Assembly: GCA_029224185.1 (NCBI GenBank)
Contig: CM055198.1
Coordinates: forward strand, 5,043,573 to 5,107,572
DNA from: Karalla daura
Taxonomy: Eukaryota > Chordata > Actinopteri > Chaetodontiformes > Leiognathidae
DNA: 64,000 nucleotides
Direction of reading: 5' to 3'
Below the pieces are notes generated by a model. The model ran no database searches. It worked only from the letters and a program-made list of their open reading frames with translations, and was not told where the DNA came from. This document shows, in pieces, positions 11,891 to 23,329 of the stretch. Numbering within the stretch: the stretch's first letter is position 1; each line of letters starts with the position of its first letter. A program made the position numbers and the translations under genes.

Positions 11891-12370
11891 GGCTTGTACC
11901 AAAGTAGAAACACAGCTCTGACCTTACAGCAATAAAAACCATCACTGACATCTTTTACCACAGGCCCATGGCTCCCTTACACAGGTTTTATGTGGCAGGG
12001 TTCAGGGACGAAACACTGCAGCAAAGATGGATGATATTCACAAAAAACTTTCGACTAAAATCTCGAATTCTTTATTGGAGCAGGCGTCCAACACAACATA
12101 ATGTCTGGCAAAACATGCACTCATAAATAAAATTTCATGCAGTATGTTACGACAAATTTGACTGAACACTGCATGGTACAAACATGCTTTTAAAAATAGA
12201 TTTAAATGTGAAAGCTGGACAAAATTCAAAGCAACAGAAAATGAGGTACACCCACAATGCAAACACAATGAGTATGTCCCTTACCTAAGTGTGGACTGAA
12301 GATCTGAATAGTAACTTTTTAAAGTGCTGTCTTTTACAGCAAAATCCATCCATGGCTTCCAGCTGACTAT
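11891..12370. other. Non-coding DNA, nothing specific seen
   Basis: AT-leaning unique sequence with no coding frame or repeat family recognised. Confidence 0.6.
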
Positions 12371-12502
12371 GTTTTTGGACTGTAAGAGGAAACCTGAGTA
12401 CCCAGAGAAAACTCTCACAGAAAAGCCATTACTCCGACCGGGATTTGAACCAGGAACCTTTTTACTGAGAGGTGACAGCGCTATTCACCACTCACTGATG
12501 CA
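12371..12502 (-). mobile_element. Degraded tRNA-related SINE-like repeat
   Basis: Read on the minus strand this matches, from memory, a very abundant fish repeat: a tRNA-like head, a B-box word GGTTCAAATCC (plus positions 12441-12451), then a body resembling 'cttttctgtg..tctctgggtactc..ggtttcct', ending near 'acagtccaaaaacat'. A decayed A-box region lies near 12482-12500. The copy is old and not mobile. The family name is left open. Confidence 0.72.
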
Positions 12503-13151
12503 GCAAAATCCATTTATTTTAATAGAATCTCCTCAGTTAGTGGTTTTGCTTGCAGGCCACCCAGAAACTGGTCTTGAATGGACCATACAAATGTCTAAAG
12601 CTTTAAATGAACATTAATGAATCCATTTATTCTCAAAGTTTTCTAAAGGATAACCTATTGGAAAAGCAGACCAAGTTGGCTTTATACCTGCAACACCCTC
12701 TGCACAATCAGTGCCGTCTGTGATCCACAAAACACAGCTAATTGCAGAGAAAACCTGCTCCAAATCATTTCATAAAATCGTGCCTGCCAGACAAAGCAGC
12801 TTAGTATAACACCTAATTCATGGGGAGAACAATAGAACAAAATGTTCCCTCGCTGTGCCAGATTAACAGCAGGAGAGACAAAGGTAGCGGAGCAGCCGGA
12901 CCAGTCCTCGCCAGCTCCAGCACACCTGGTCCTCGCGACCTCTCACCTCTACTACAGACATCACAGCCAAAGCCAGAGAAGCAGGAAGTGCAGAAATTAC
13001 GACTGGCAGGAGGAGGACGATCAGACAGAGCTGCTAGGACCGACCGCTGGGGAGGGAGGGAGCGGCAGAACGTGGGTTTCATCTGGAGCAAAGAAGAGCA
13101 AAAAAGCATAAAGAAGAAAAATAGCGCAGGAGATGTCAACCGTATCCGCAC
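12503..13151. other. Non-coding DNA, no gene recognised
   Basis: Unique sequence. A long minus-strand frame (12813-13412, 199 codons) spans it, but it reads through the CA repeat at 13152-13182 and has no recognisable domain, so it is not called. Confidence 0.55.
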
Positions 13152-13182
13152 ACTCACACACACACACACACAGACACACTCA
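13152..13182 (+). repeat. (CA)n microsatellite
   Basis: Short CA array with CT and GA interruptions, flanked by CACT words. Confidence 0.9.
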
Positions 13183-13744
13183 CTCACACTGTACTTCATT
13201 GTGTAATGTTTGTCAAAGCGTGGCCTATTTCTGGATAGCTTCACATACCAGGAGGGCTGATGTATCGGAAAACAAGCTGCGATGAGCACACGAGAGCAGC
13301 AACACTTGTAAACAAATTTCAATGCATTTAAGATGTGTGTGAAATCCTGCCTGAGCACTAAGCCAACATGTGCCACGGCTAAAGCAAACATGCAAGTCCC
13401 ACACAAACACACAGACGCACGCGCCCATGCAGGGGCCCTGATTTATCACTGGTTAAGTCAATATAGAGATGGATGACAGGAACTGGTGAGAGGAGAGAAG
13501 AATGGAAGGATAACAGGTGGAGGAACTATCCCTCTGGCTATGTTCGACACACAGAAAATGCCCTAGGTAAACACTGGCACCGTGCCAAGGCACGAACAGG
13601 AGCATGTGCATGAACACATGAATACACGCACGCGCACACACGCCCGGGCGAAAATCAGAGTGGGGACACACACACATACGCGCACGCCCAGAGCCCACTG
13701 TAAAGCTGTCATATGCTGGGCTCTGCCGCAGTGCTGAACCCAGC

Positions 13745-13925
13745 AGCCCTCTCTTCTTTGGGCCCATCTGTCATTCTCCCCTCTCTCGTCCCTCTCACTC
13801 CTCTCTTTCCTCCTCTTCGCTCTGCCCTCTCCCTCCTTGTAGCACTCCTCAACCTTTCCTGCATTCCCTCTATTTTATTCCTCTCCTCTTCCCCCCCCCC
13901 CCGTCATCTTCGTCCCTCTTTCCTC
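13745..13925 (+). repeat. Pyrimidine-rich tract with a run of 12 C
   Basis: About 180 bases of CT-rich + strand, including an uninterrupted run of C near 13891-13902. Leu/Ser/Pro-rich frames here are compositional. It could act as a polypyrimidine tract, but no acceptor and exon follow convincingly. Confidence 0.8.
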
Positions 13926-14154
13926 GGCGCCTTTTGAAATCCAAACCCCACTTAAAAGAGACATGAGGGGAGAAGTGCGAAAAAAAAAGAGAGAGAGGGA
14001 AGCGATAGAGAGTCTCAGAGCTCATGTCAAACACTGAGATTTAGAACTACTGTCGGAAAGAACCCCAAAATCTGACACTCTTGACATCAGACACAAAGAC
14101 GCTCTCGTACACACTCCCTGGGAATACTGTGCTTGTGAGGAGCCAACTGCATTA

Positions 14155-14168
14155 TGCCCTCTAGTGCT
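14155..14168 (-). promoter_or_regulatory. CTCF-like site (minus orientation)
   Basis: TGCCCTCTAGTGCT is the reverse complement of a CACTAGAGGGCA-type core and agrees with the vertebrate CTCF consensus at most positions. Motif match only; occupancy is unknown. Confidence 0.35.
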
Positions 14169-14711
14169 ATAATCCTCCTTTTGATTTAGCTGTGGTGTTT
14201 TTGCACTACACATCAAGAGCTGCCATCAGAGTCTGATCAGTACTGAAAGGCCCTTCTTCCTTTGATTTTCTGATAATGAAAGTTGAGGTAGGTGTTGCCG
14301 GTTTGCTCCTCAGACGTGCCTAGCAGTTGTATTTAGTGCAAACGAACCACAGACGAAGACGTCAGCACAAATTCACGTCAAATAAACGAGAAACGTTAAG
14401 ACGGGGGGAAAAAAAAAAAACATCCAAGATGAGTCGAGATATTTTTAAGTCACGGCGTTAATGGCAGTTATAAAGTGCAGAGAATGAGAGCCGGATGAAT
14501 AAAATAAAGACAGTAGAAGTGACGAGAATGAATAAAGGGAGCGGTCTAAAATAAGAAGTAACACAGCAGCTGGTAAAGCTGAAAAAGACGTGCCCATTAA
14601 AAGTGGCTGGTAAAATTAGACAAATGCCTTCCAGGAAAAGTGTGAAATATAAATGAGAGCCCGACCACAAAATGCCTGAGAAGGAGAGTAAAATCCATTC
14701 TAAAATGCAAA

Positions 14712-14759
14712 GGTGGTGGGTGAGGAGGGGCGGGCTGGGGGGGTGGGGGGGGGGGGGGT
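14712..14759 (+). repeat. G-rich, quadruplex-prone tract
   Basis: Successive G-runs of 3, 4, 7 and 12 within about 48 bp fit the G3+N1-7 quadruplex rule on the + strand. The minus-strand Pro-rich frames are artefacts. A smaller run (G9) lies near 15549-15557. Confidence 0.85.
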
Positions 14760-16064
14760 GACGTGTTCTTTCTCCCTGGTATTTGTCCGGGGTCGGGTGA
14801 CAGGAGGTGTTTCAGGACAAAGCTGCTGACTTTGCTGCTGTGTGTTAAACTCGCCAGAGCTGCTGTCACGTGATGAGACAGATGTATTTTTCCACAGTGA
14901 TGAATGCACAAACATATAAATAATGCGGCCCCGCTGAGTGCGTCAGACCAGAGAAGGCCCGGGCGTGTCCTCCTGGAGGACGTGGAAAGTCACCGAGCGG
15001 AATTTGAATAGTCCAGCGGGGGCGAGCAAATCATTTTCTCACCGTCCACAGCTGAGCTCTCTTCACTGTTGCGATGCGGTCGCTTTGTTTTCAAATAGTT
15101 GGTCATTCTTCCATGTACCTGGATGAGAATGGCGCAAAATTGCAGGGGGAAAAAAAAGTAATTATTATTTCTGTTTGGTTATAAAAATGGAAATCATTTT
15201 ATTCTCTTGTCTAAGGCTTTGATATTGCAGGCACAATTAATTGTGATCTTTCATACCTTGTGCACTCTGAAATGTAGCATATTTGAGTGAGTGAGTGTGC
15301 GAGTGGTATTTTGTGAAATGGCAGCGTTTCCCTGATATCTGAACCTCCACAGTACCTGCCTGAAATCTAAACCCTGGAAGTGAGCGGCAAAATGTTCTTT
15401 CCTCACCTTTCCACCCCTGCGAGGACGTCCTGCCCTTTTAAAGAGAGAAATACAAGAAAGCACTTACAGGGAGACACACTCAATTTACCTCGCCGCCTGA
15501 TACTGTATCCCAGATAAGCCATAAGGTGCAGGGGCGGGGAGGGAGTGGGGGGGGGGGTCACTGTCCATCTAGATAAAGTCCTGCTATTGATGATATGAGG
15601 AAGTCCCAGTGACAGGCTGCTGACAGGAGGGTCAATAAGAGAAGGAGGTGGGGGTGGAAATGGGAGGACATTGTCAATCATTAGGGCTAATGACAGAGGC
15701 AAACAGTCGCACGCAGACTCGGGCTCTCATTAACATACTCACGCACCATGACATCAACACGCAGCACACAGAGCGTGTTCGCAGAGGCCGTCCATCCGGC
15801 CGGACAAACTATTGATTGGCAGCAGGAGGGAGCGATGTGGTTAAACACGAGGTCACATCTTAACATGACTGTATCGGAAGGCTACAAAGGGGAAATCTAG
15901 CGAGGGGATGACACGGGTATTGATCTGCTCCGGTTTTAATTGTAACTACTGTGAAGGTAGTTTACGGTCTCCCAGGCTAAACCGAAGGCTGTTGTTGATT
16001 CAGGTCCAGCAGTAACATGGAATGTATTTATGGTATAAAGTGATTTACTGTTGTGAAATAGTGT
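14760..16064. other. Non-coding DNA with short G-runs
   Basis: Mixed sequence, moderately GC-rich at 14925-15060, with G-runs at 15535-15557. No gene or repeat family recognised. Confidence 0.6.
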
Positions 16065-16215
16065 TTTGGTGGACAGCATTGTCATCTCATAGCAAGGAGG
16101 TCCTTGGCCCTTCTGTATGGAGTTTGCTTGTTCTCTCCATCAGAGCATGGGTTTTCTCCAGGTGCTCTGGCTTCCTAACACAGTCCTACAACATGCATGC
16201 ATTGAGGCTCAATTA
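16065..16215 (+). mobile_element. Degraded tRNA-related SINE-like repeat, B-box lost
   Basis: The same family as 12371-12502 but in plus orientation. A decayed head (GGTGGACAGCATTGTCATCTC) and AGCAAGGAGGTCC-like segment are followed directly by the body 'ttctgtatggagtttgc..ttctct' and 'acagtcctacaacatgc'. The B-box segment normally between head and body is missing, so this copy lacks an intact pol III promoter. Confidence 0.72.
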
Positions 16216-17119
16216 TGTTACATGGCTGCATAATGTAAACATATTGTAATTAATGTGCTCTGGTAATTCCGATTCTTCATTTTTCCTTCACTGCATAGTC
16301 AGGTATGGCTTTCGTGGAAATTTAATAACTGTTATTGCCTTATATTGCCAACACCAACAACAAACAGACAAAGACCGCACAAATATACAGGTCACATATA
16401 TAGAGCTCACACACAATGTATTTTCAAACTCCTTCTGCTTTAATGGCTGGAGTTCCTTAAACCGAAGCTGAGATAACCTTGGTGACATCACTGTGACATC
16501 AATCTGGATTCTGTCCAAAGCTTAAAAAATACCTCAACATCAAACACGTCGTTAAACTTGTTTTTCCCCCCGCGTTAACTGAAACTGATGTGTGAAGTCC
16601 GTGGACTAGACTTTTAAATCTGAGATTTGTAGGGCTCCTGTATCATTTTTTTTTCTTTTTATGTGCTGAGATAAGAGCAACAGGAGATGATGACAAATGG
16701 AAGAAAAAGAGATGTGATGATGAGGGAAAGATTAATGGCAGGGAGTTGGAGTGCATTATTTCCAGCAGGATATGGGGAGAGATGTTTGAGGGAAACCAAG
16801 TGAAGGCAGCAACGGGAGAAAGGGCGCTGACAAGGAAAGATAAGGAGAGAGGGGACGAGGGAATAGGGAGCGAAAGAAAGAGGCGGAGAATTGGGAGTGA
16901 CAGCAAGGTGAAAAAGGACAGGGGTGAAGAAACGGCGGAAAGGGAGATGGTGATGTGATGGAGGAGAGGAAGGAAACTGTGCAGATAGAGTGACACAGAG
17001 AGAGCGAAAGCTGAAAAGCCCAAAAGTCAGAAGCCAAAAGTATGACATTAATTGTGACAGGTGAGCAGAGAAAGTGTGTGCGTGTGTGCAAGGGTATAGG
17101 TGCAAAGGTGTGTATAGGG

Positions 17120-17120
<1 letters not shown>
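16216..17120. other. Non-coding DNA with purine-rich section
   Basis: Contains a purine-rich stretch at about 16670-16960 (GGA/GAA units), which creates the Ser/Leu-rich frames on the minus strand. No gene is supported. Confidence 0.6.

Positions 17121-17150
<30 letters not shown>
17121..17150 (+). repeat. (TG)n microsatellite
   Basis: Fifteen TG units. With the CA array starting at 17268 it forms an inverted pair about 118 bp apart. Confidence 0.96.
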
Positions 17151-17151
<1 letters not shown>

Positions 17152-17267
17152 ATATAGTAAATTGGCGCTGACATGGCTAGCAGGTTGTGACATTAATTAG
17201 CAGTCCTATGTGATGGTTGAAACCTAATCTCCCAGAGAAAGGAGACACCAGGGGGGGACACATCAAA

Positions 17268-17277
17268 ACACACACAT

Positions 17278-17320
<43 letters not shown>

Positions 17321-17339
17321 TGCATATGTACACACACAT
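17268..17339 (+). repeat. (CA)n microsatellite
   Basis: CA repeats with TG/TA interruptions at both ends. A short GT run also follows near 17435-17448. Confidence 0.95.
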
Positions 17340-17950
17340 TCAGAGTCTCACTGCTGACCTCTCTTCCTGTGACTGGGGATGAGGAGTAGACACAGGTAGG
17401 GTTACTATCATAATGTGGACAAGATGTGTGAGTTTGTGTGTGTGTGTCGACATGCATCTGAATCTTTATTAAATGTATGTCCTCAGTAGGTCTGTAGGTG
17501 TATATTATACCATTATCAGAATGAAATGCAGTAGGGTCCTTTGTTGTGTGTGGGTGTCTAATTTGACTTCCTGCTTCATTCCTTCATCTTCCAATCATTC
17601 TTTATTGTTCCTTTGAGAGAAACTCTTTGGCATCAGCCTTTTTTAAAAAATAACAATGATTAAAAAGCAAAAAAACTAAAAAGTTTTGTGAACCGCCTTG
17701 GCTCTCGACTCAAACCGCACACTGAGTATTAATAGTCCGTCTGGAAGTGTTTAGTGTTTGTTTAGATGCAACAGGCATCATGTTTCTCTGTCTCTCATTT
17801 ACAGGAGGACATTAAAGGGAAACGACAGTGTTTGTAAACCTGGAGCCCGTTCTCATATTTGGTCCCGTATGAATGCTGGTTACTGTCACGGCACAGGTGG
17901 AACTGGTAACGTTCTGACGTTTTATTTGTTTCAGCCGTTTCTATCGCGAC

Positions 17951-18010
17951 CCTCGCCCTCCCTCTCTCTCCCTCGCTCTCCCTCGCCCTCCCTCTCTCTC
18001 CCTCGCTGCA
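17951..18010 (+). repeat. 30-bp direct tandem duplication, CT-rich
   Basis: A 30-bp unit beginning CCTCGCCCTCCC at 17951 is repeated at 17981. The copies agree over the first 27 bases and then diverge. It contains internal CCCTCGC and CTCTCTC sub-motifs. Confidence 0.9.
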
Positions 18011-18149
18011 GATCGGCTCAAATTAGACAAGACGGCCTGTGACCAATACTGTCATAATAACATTTTAGAGGGAGCCAAAACATGGCTAAAAGTGTTGAGA
18101 GACTGCTGAGATTATAGAACCAAAATTCTTGAAGTGTTGATGCTGGACC

Positions 18150-18470
18150 TGCATAAAGGGCATTTTCTGCCAGTGATTCGGTGTGATGAATCAGCTGAAA
18201 ATCTGCCAGCGGGCGAAACGCATTGCAAAGATCTGGCCACTTGACTCGACTTGGTGGCTCCTGGGCCCGAGTTGCAAAGCCGTCTGTCAAGTAATTTGCA
18301 GTTTCACCGAGACGGGGGGTAAAATGTTAATAATTCCCTGGTTATGAGAGATCCAAGCTGATAAATATGAAAGGTTTTGCTCACGGTCGTAGTGGCACAC
18401 GTTATAATTGTCACACGTCTCTGTGTGATTAAACAAGATTAAAGTTAAGACCAGGATTTAATATTCATCT
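18150..18470. promoter_or_regulatory. Candidate enhancer-like block
   Basis: Repeat-poor sequence with TTAATAATT near 18327-18335, GATTAAA repeated near 18427 and 18438, and a TTAATATTCAT word near 18459-18469. It lies just upstream of the CpG island at 18721-19260. Regulatory role inferred. Confidence 0.28.
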
Positions 18471-18553
18471 CAAATGTCTACAAAGTGAAGCATTCAAGGT
18501 TGGGATTCCATGCAGGAAATGAGGCGATATACACAGAATCAACCTACGCACAA

Positions 18554-18557
<4 letters not shown>

Positions 18558-18601
<44 letters not shown>
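18558..18601 (+). repeat. (CA)n microsatellite
   Basis: Twenty-two CA units, perfect, about 120 bp upstream of the CpG island. Confidence 0.97.
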
Positions 18602-18604
<3 letters not shown>

Positions 18605-18720
18605 CTTTGTGCTCAAGCATCTTACAGTCAGCAGCAGTGGACGACACTGAACGCGCGTAACCCTTGGCCCTGCGGGGATCGCATGTCAGAGACCTACCTA
18701 AACACGCGTGACAAGAGCAC

Positions 18721-19260
18721 ACGCTTGTGACAGGCCACATGCTAAAGCGGGTCAAAGGGCGACGAAGAGACGACGAAGAGACACGGGGACGGGGATGGAC
18801 GGGGGGGGGGGCGAGAAAAGAGAGGGAGTCGCCGGGAGATAGAGGTAGCCTTTCATTCGGGAGTCTCGAGAACTCGCGGGGCCGGGGACATGCACAAGCA
18901 GTTAGCGCTGTTTACAAATGCCGGCAGCAGAACCAATGCAAACCATACGGCGCGCAGAGACGCCGGCCTCCGAGCATGTGTGCCTGCGCGGGTGTGTGCG
19001 TGCCGCGCCAGAGCAGCAGGTCTTAATGCAGCAAGAAGCAAAACAGAGCTGATGTTTTCTAAAAGGCGCATACCGCTCGGAGAACACAATCCGGTTCCTT
19101 GCCCGGTCCCCCCCTCTTGCCCCCCCGCCCCCCTCCTCAACGCGTCTGGTTTTGCTTCCCGTCCGTTCGGGCTTTCTCCGCGGCTCCGAAACCGCCGGCG
19201 CATTTCACGGGCCCTGTCCCCGCGCCACCGCAGGTAGAGCTGCCTTTCAGATCGCTGCAG
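18721..19260 (+). promoter_or_regulatory. CpG island, candidate promoter/first exon
   Basis: By eye about 50 CpG occur in 540 bp with GC near 58%, giving an observed/expected ratio around 1. This is the strongest CpG island in the window. It carries CCAAT at 18933-18937, four C-runs at 19102-19133 (quadruplex potential on the minus strand), and a consensus donor CAG|GTAGAG at 19231-19239. This layout suits a plus-strand promoter with a non-coding or short first exon, for example of a lncRNA or an alternative transcript. Open frames on both strands here show no known domain. Orphan CpG islands acting as enhancers are the main alternative. Confidence 0.5.
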
Positions 19261-19399
19261 ATCGTGTGGCGATGCACTGGGTGTTTGAGAGCTGAATAAC
19301 TGTATGTGATGACAAGCGCGTGTTATGTTTTAACCCACTCACACCAGTGCGGCTGAACCGGGGCCGGCACGTGTGTGTGTGTGCAAAGACAGAATCAAG

Positions 19400-19560
19400 G
19401 CAGTGAGAGTTTTTACAGTCTCTCCTAATGAGCTAAATCCTATGTATCAGGGCTCCGCGGCGAATATCACCAAATGGTTATTTGACCTAGTTTGGAAGTG
19501 GCTCATGCACTGCAGACCTGAGGGCCTCCAATAATTAAGTTTCTCTCTGAATAAAATCAA
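19400..19560. promoter_or_regulatory. Candidate enhancer-like block
   Basis: Repeat-poor sequence immediately downstream of the CpG island, with TAATTA at 19532-19537 and a TTGACCTAG word near 19482. If the island is a promoter this would be its first intron. Inference only. Confidence 0.25.
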
Positions 19561-20517
19561 ACCCACATTTATAAAAAATCCAAAACAAATCTCAAGTTTT
19601 TTCTAGTTCTAGTGCGTTCAGTAATCGTTCTAAAATATTTCTTTAGTATAATTTCCACTTTGCTCCATCTGAGTTTCAATCTAGAGGACAACAGAGAGTC
19701 AGTCTCTCTTTTATTTCATTTTTTGTGTCCGTGGGAAGACTAAAACTTGTACTCTTTGTAGTTTATGAACAAGATGTGTTTACATATTGACTCTGCTTGT
19801 CAAATGGTGATATCGGGTACGCATCGCTGAACATCTCGGAGAGGGTTGAGTTGTTGCCAGGCGTTTCATCATGTGAACGGCATCGTAGCTCCTGTTTCTG
19901 AAGCTGAAGAAAAACCAGGTCAGCAATTCAATCAAATGGTTTTAATAGCATAAACTCAACCAGACGCGATCACTGCCAGAGCAAGAGGAGCTCATCTGGG
20001 TCATCTGCTGTTTAGGAAAAAGTACTTGGCTGACTTAAGGGAAAACGGTGAATTGTTCGTATTTTCACAGGCGCTCTTTTTAGATTCAAAGCCTCTTGTT
20101 GGAAAATAAAAAAAACAGAAATCTTAAATCTGCTGGTGTCAGCACCGCCCTACCTCACAGCCGAACCCAAAACAAGCCTACTCTGATTTGACACACTTCC
20201 TCTTGATTTTAAATCCCCCCCCCCCAAAAAAAAACTCATGATCCCAAATGTAGCACAAGCCTCATGAAGAATTTCAAGGGTGAGGCACAAACTCTGTCCC
20301 AGATCACAACAGCAGAATCACATCGGGTAGATGCAGCCTCTGGTCCAATGGCAGAAAATCTGCTTTGCTCAGGCCGCAGCTTTGACTTGGTCAATTTCAT
20401 GCTTCCCTTTTCTGGAGAGCGGAGAGCGGGACCTAATTCAAAAGTGTTTGGGAATGGCCTACATTGGGTGTAGCCACTAGTTCAAATGCAGGGCTGAATT
20501 CGGCTCAATTTCAAACC
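19561..20517. other. Non-coding DNA with a C11-A9 run
   Basis: AT-leaning sequence with an abrupt C-run then A-run at 20215-20234. No gene or repeat family recognised. Confidence 0.6.
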
Positions 20518-20860
20518 GTGTGTGTGTGTGTGTTTCTTTTCTCTGGCAGTTTATTCTTGAGGTTCTTGGCACATATTTCTTTTTTGTTTTCTCCATCCCC
20601 CATTCAATACCTCTGAAACTGTGCTACTTCTCCTCTGCACCCTCTTGGCCCCAGCAACTCAAATTCCTTCATCCTTTCACCACTTTCGCTCTCTTATTAT
20701 TCCTGATTCTACCATGTCTCCACCTTATATCCCCCTCTTCTCCTCTTTCCCTGCCTCTCAGCCTACATCTATCTTTTACCTGCTATCACTTTTCAGCTCT
20801 CACTCCGTTTCCTGTCTTGCCTTCCGTCCTGCACTGCACTATATTCCCAGCGGACCGGGC
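20518..20860 (+). repeat. Short (TG)n then pyrimidine-rich tract
   Basis: A TG run at about 20519-20532 precedes roughly 300 bp of CT-rich sequence. The Leu/Phe/Ser-rich frames (up to 116 codons) are compositional and share no recognised domain. Confidence 0.65.
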
Positions 20861-21101
20861 ATATGGGTAGCAAGTGTGGAGTGCAAATGAGTGTATGTGT
20901 GTAAAAAGTCCGAGAGTGGGAGGAAAAAAAAAGAGATATGGACAAAGATAAAACTGAGCCAGAGGGGATTGTGTGGGGGTGTGTTTATGTTTGTGCGTGC
21001 CTGTAAGAGTGAGAGGAAAGAGAGAAGACAAGTACATTATATAAATTATCCTTGTGTGAAGACACACTGAGGACGCTGTTTAAAATACGCTCATGCGAGA
21101 C

Positions 21102-21134
21102 TGTGTGTGTGTGTGCGTATGTGTGTGTGTGTGT
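21102..21134 (+). repeat. (TG)n microsatellite
   Basis: TG repeats with a CG/TA interruption near 21115-21120. Confidence 0.92.
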
Positions 21135-21294
21135 CTCAACATATCTCAACATAAGTTCTCTGCAAAATGAGGATGTAAGGCATCTGTCTCCTAATTAGAC
21201 TGGGCTGTGTTTACTGGATTAGTGTATGTCTTGTATGTATACAGCACACACGTATAGAGAATACGATTTATGCAATGTGTATCTCTTTCATTTA

Positions 21295-21334
21295 TGTGTG
21301 CGTGTGTGTGTTTGTGCGTGTGTGTGTGTCTGTA
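21295..21334 (+). repeat. Degenerate (TG)n microsatellite
   Basis: TG repeats interrupted by CG and TT. It lies 115 bp upstream of the (CA)33 array and is complementary to it. Confidence 0.9.
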
Positions 21335-21446
21335 CGATGGCAGAGCACTTGGACAATTTGCAAGAGTGTTGCAGTGTTTTAGCTGCATACGGAGGGAGAG
21401 ACATCTCACTCCCTGTCTGACACTCACGCCTGGAGGCAGGACAGAG

Positions 21447-21449
<3 letters not shown>

Positions 21450-21515
<66 letters not shown>
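21450..21515 (+). repeat. (CA)33 microsatellite
   Basis: Sixty-six bases of uninterrupted CA. All long His-Thr and Cys-Val frames over it are artefacts. Confidence 0.98.
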
Positions 21516-21517
<2 letters not shown>

Positions 21518-21999
21518 CCAACTGACAAATCCTAACTAGATAGAAAGAGGGAGAGATGAATTTAAGGATGGTGCAATCAGCACAAATTGGAGGACGGGAA
21601 TAAAGACACACAGTCCAGTTTCAAACAAAGACATTGTGATGGATATGGTATCATAATGACATATGGAGTAGATATTGTAGAGTTCAGTATGAGTGAATGT
21701 GAGGAAGACATGCAGACAAACCTGACATAGCTGATGTACGCTGACAGAATGCTTTCATACATATCTGCATCATTCTACATCGACTCTTACATTGAATACT
21801 TCTCTTTCGTCCTAATCAAATCACGGAGTGGCTTCTTGTTGGGACCGACCCAAATGCCACATTCCAAATGCCTGTCTTGGGTTTTCGGTGACTAAATGAG
21901 GCAACTCACAAGTGCGAGATGAAATTTTGGGGGTTGAGAAAGGATAAGGTATGATACAACTTTAATGCCACTTCACAAATGAAATTTATTTTTGCACCC
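21516..21999. other. Non-coding DNA, nothing specific seen
   Basis: Unique sequence with no gene, RNA or repeat family recognised. Confidence 0.6.
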
Positions 22000-22340
22000 T
22001 GGAGCACCTGTGCTCCACAGACTGAATATTAAGCCGTGCATGAGTCACACATCGCGCGGAATAGTCCTCCTGTATTTTGTTTTTGACTCCGCAAATCATG
22101 CCATCAAAATGAAATGTTTCATCGCGTCGTCCTCAATTATTCATTCTCAAGCAGGATCTGTTCTAGGACTGAACGACACATTCTGGCAAATTTTAATTTA
22201 AAAGGGAGTGAAACAAAAGAGCAAAAATGAATCCTGTTATTAAACATTGTATCCTAGAACGGAATAATTCATCTCGGAACGCTGTGCCGTCAGATGCAAT
22301 GTTTTACCGTGTGATAAAGCCGAGCTTTCCTCCAGGCTAG
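22000..22340. promoter_or_regulatory. Candidate enhancer-like block
   Basis: Repeat-poor sequence with CAATTATTCATT near 22134-22145, GCAAATCATGCC near 22091, and TTTTAATTTAAA near 22191. Several CpGs are retained in an otherwise AT-rich stretch, which suggests constraint. Conservation was not tested. Confidence 0.28.
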
Positions 22341-22880
22341 AATAAAAAAGGGTCGCAAAACTGTAATACCATCAACAGCCATTTGAGGCTAGCTCCAAAA
22401 GTGACTTGGCCGACAAAAAACACTGTTAGAAACGTAATCATGATGATGATGATGTGGAAATGTAATAGATGAGTACTACAGGAAAAATAACAATATTTAC
22501 GGTGTTATGAACTGTTGTTTGTCTTAAGAATTGGTTTTTAATACAATGCAATTTAATCATTTGTATACTTATTGAACTCGACTGTATCTGTATAATGTAT
22601 CTGCATGATGAATGTGTGTATTGGAACGCTGCTATACTCACTGTACTAACTGCCTCTGTGAGATTTACCATCGATGTGCCTTCCTTAGCGTCAAAACAGG
22701 ACTGCTGCGTAATCTCTCCGCGGCACAGCTCGGAGCTATTGTTCTCCCATCTTTCAGTACTTTTCCTATCCCTCTATTTTTACTCTCACCTTCAGCCACG
22801 TCTTGTGATCGTCCCAGTGTCCCACCGCTTATCCAATCTGTCCGATCCTCTGTCCCGGCTCTGCTCTGCCAGCTGGCCGT
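22341..22880. other. Non-coding DNA, nothing specific seen
   Basis: Includes a five-unit ATG run near 22438-22452. The overlapping 100-codon frames at 22595-22914 share no recognised domain. Confidence 0.55.
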
Positions 22881-22890
22881 GGACAGCGCC
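22881..22890 (+). promoter_or_regulatory. REST/NRSF right half-site
   Basis: GGACAGCGCC equals the right half of the RE1 consensus. The left half is not present at canonical spacing; only a CCAGC word lies upstream. Weak evidence. Confidence 0.2.
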
Positions 22891-23329
22891 TCCCTGAGGG
22901 GAGAACAGGTGTAGCGACACACACTCCACTGAGCACTCGGCTACCTGTGGCATCGGGTGGGCACGCCACCAACAATGAGCAAATGGACGCGTGCGCACTC
23001 GCACACAGGCACACAGGCACACACACACATATTTTTAGTGACAGAAGTGCACACAAACTTACGGATTTAGCTTATCTGCAGCAAAACCAAGCTGGTTGCT
23101 CTCAAGGCCATAAAATCAACCCTTGACAATTTAACTTTCTGTAGCGTGTTTGTAAGGCTTAAAATGGGTCAAGCAAGACTCAGCTGACACGTTTTGACAA
23201 ACACACTGAGATGAATACAGGCTCGGCCGGCGAGCACCGATGAGCACGTTGAATCATAAACGCAGGCAGGAATGACTGACAAGCCATTTTCCACTCTGCA
23301 CTTTGCCGACTGTGCAATTGCAGGTCTGT

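Noticed and set aside
12813..13412. 199-codon minus-strand frame
   Set aside because: Reads through a CA microsatellite (Cys-Val run); the remaining parts match no known family.
16659..17193. Three overlapping minus-strand frames of 126-171 codons
   Set aside because: All derive from purine-rich plus-strand sequence and a TG array; no frame is favoured over the others.
18853..19203. Minus-strand frame over the CpG island with a Leu-rich segment
   Set aside because: Arg/Ala-rich translation of GC-rich DNA; overlapping frames exist on both strands with equal support.
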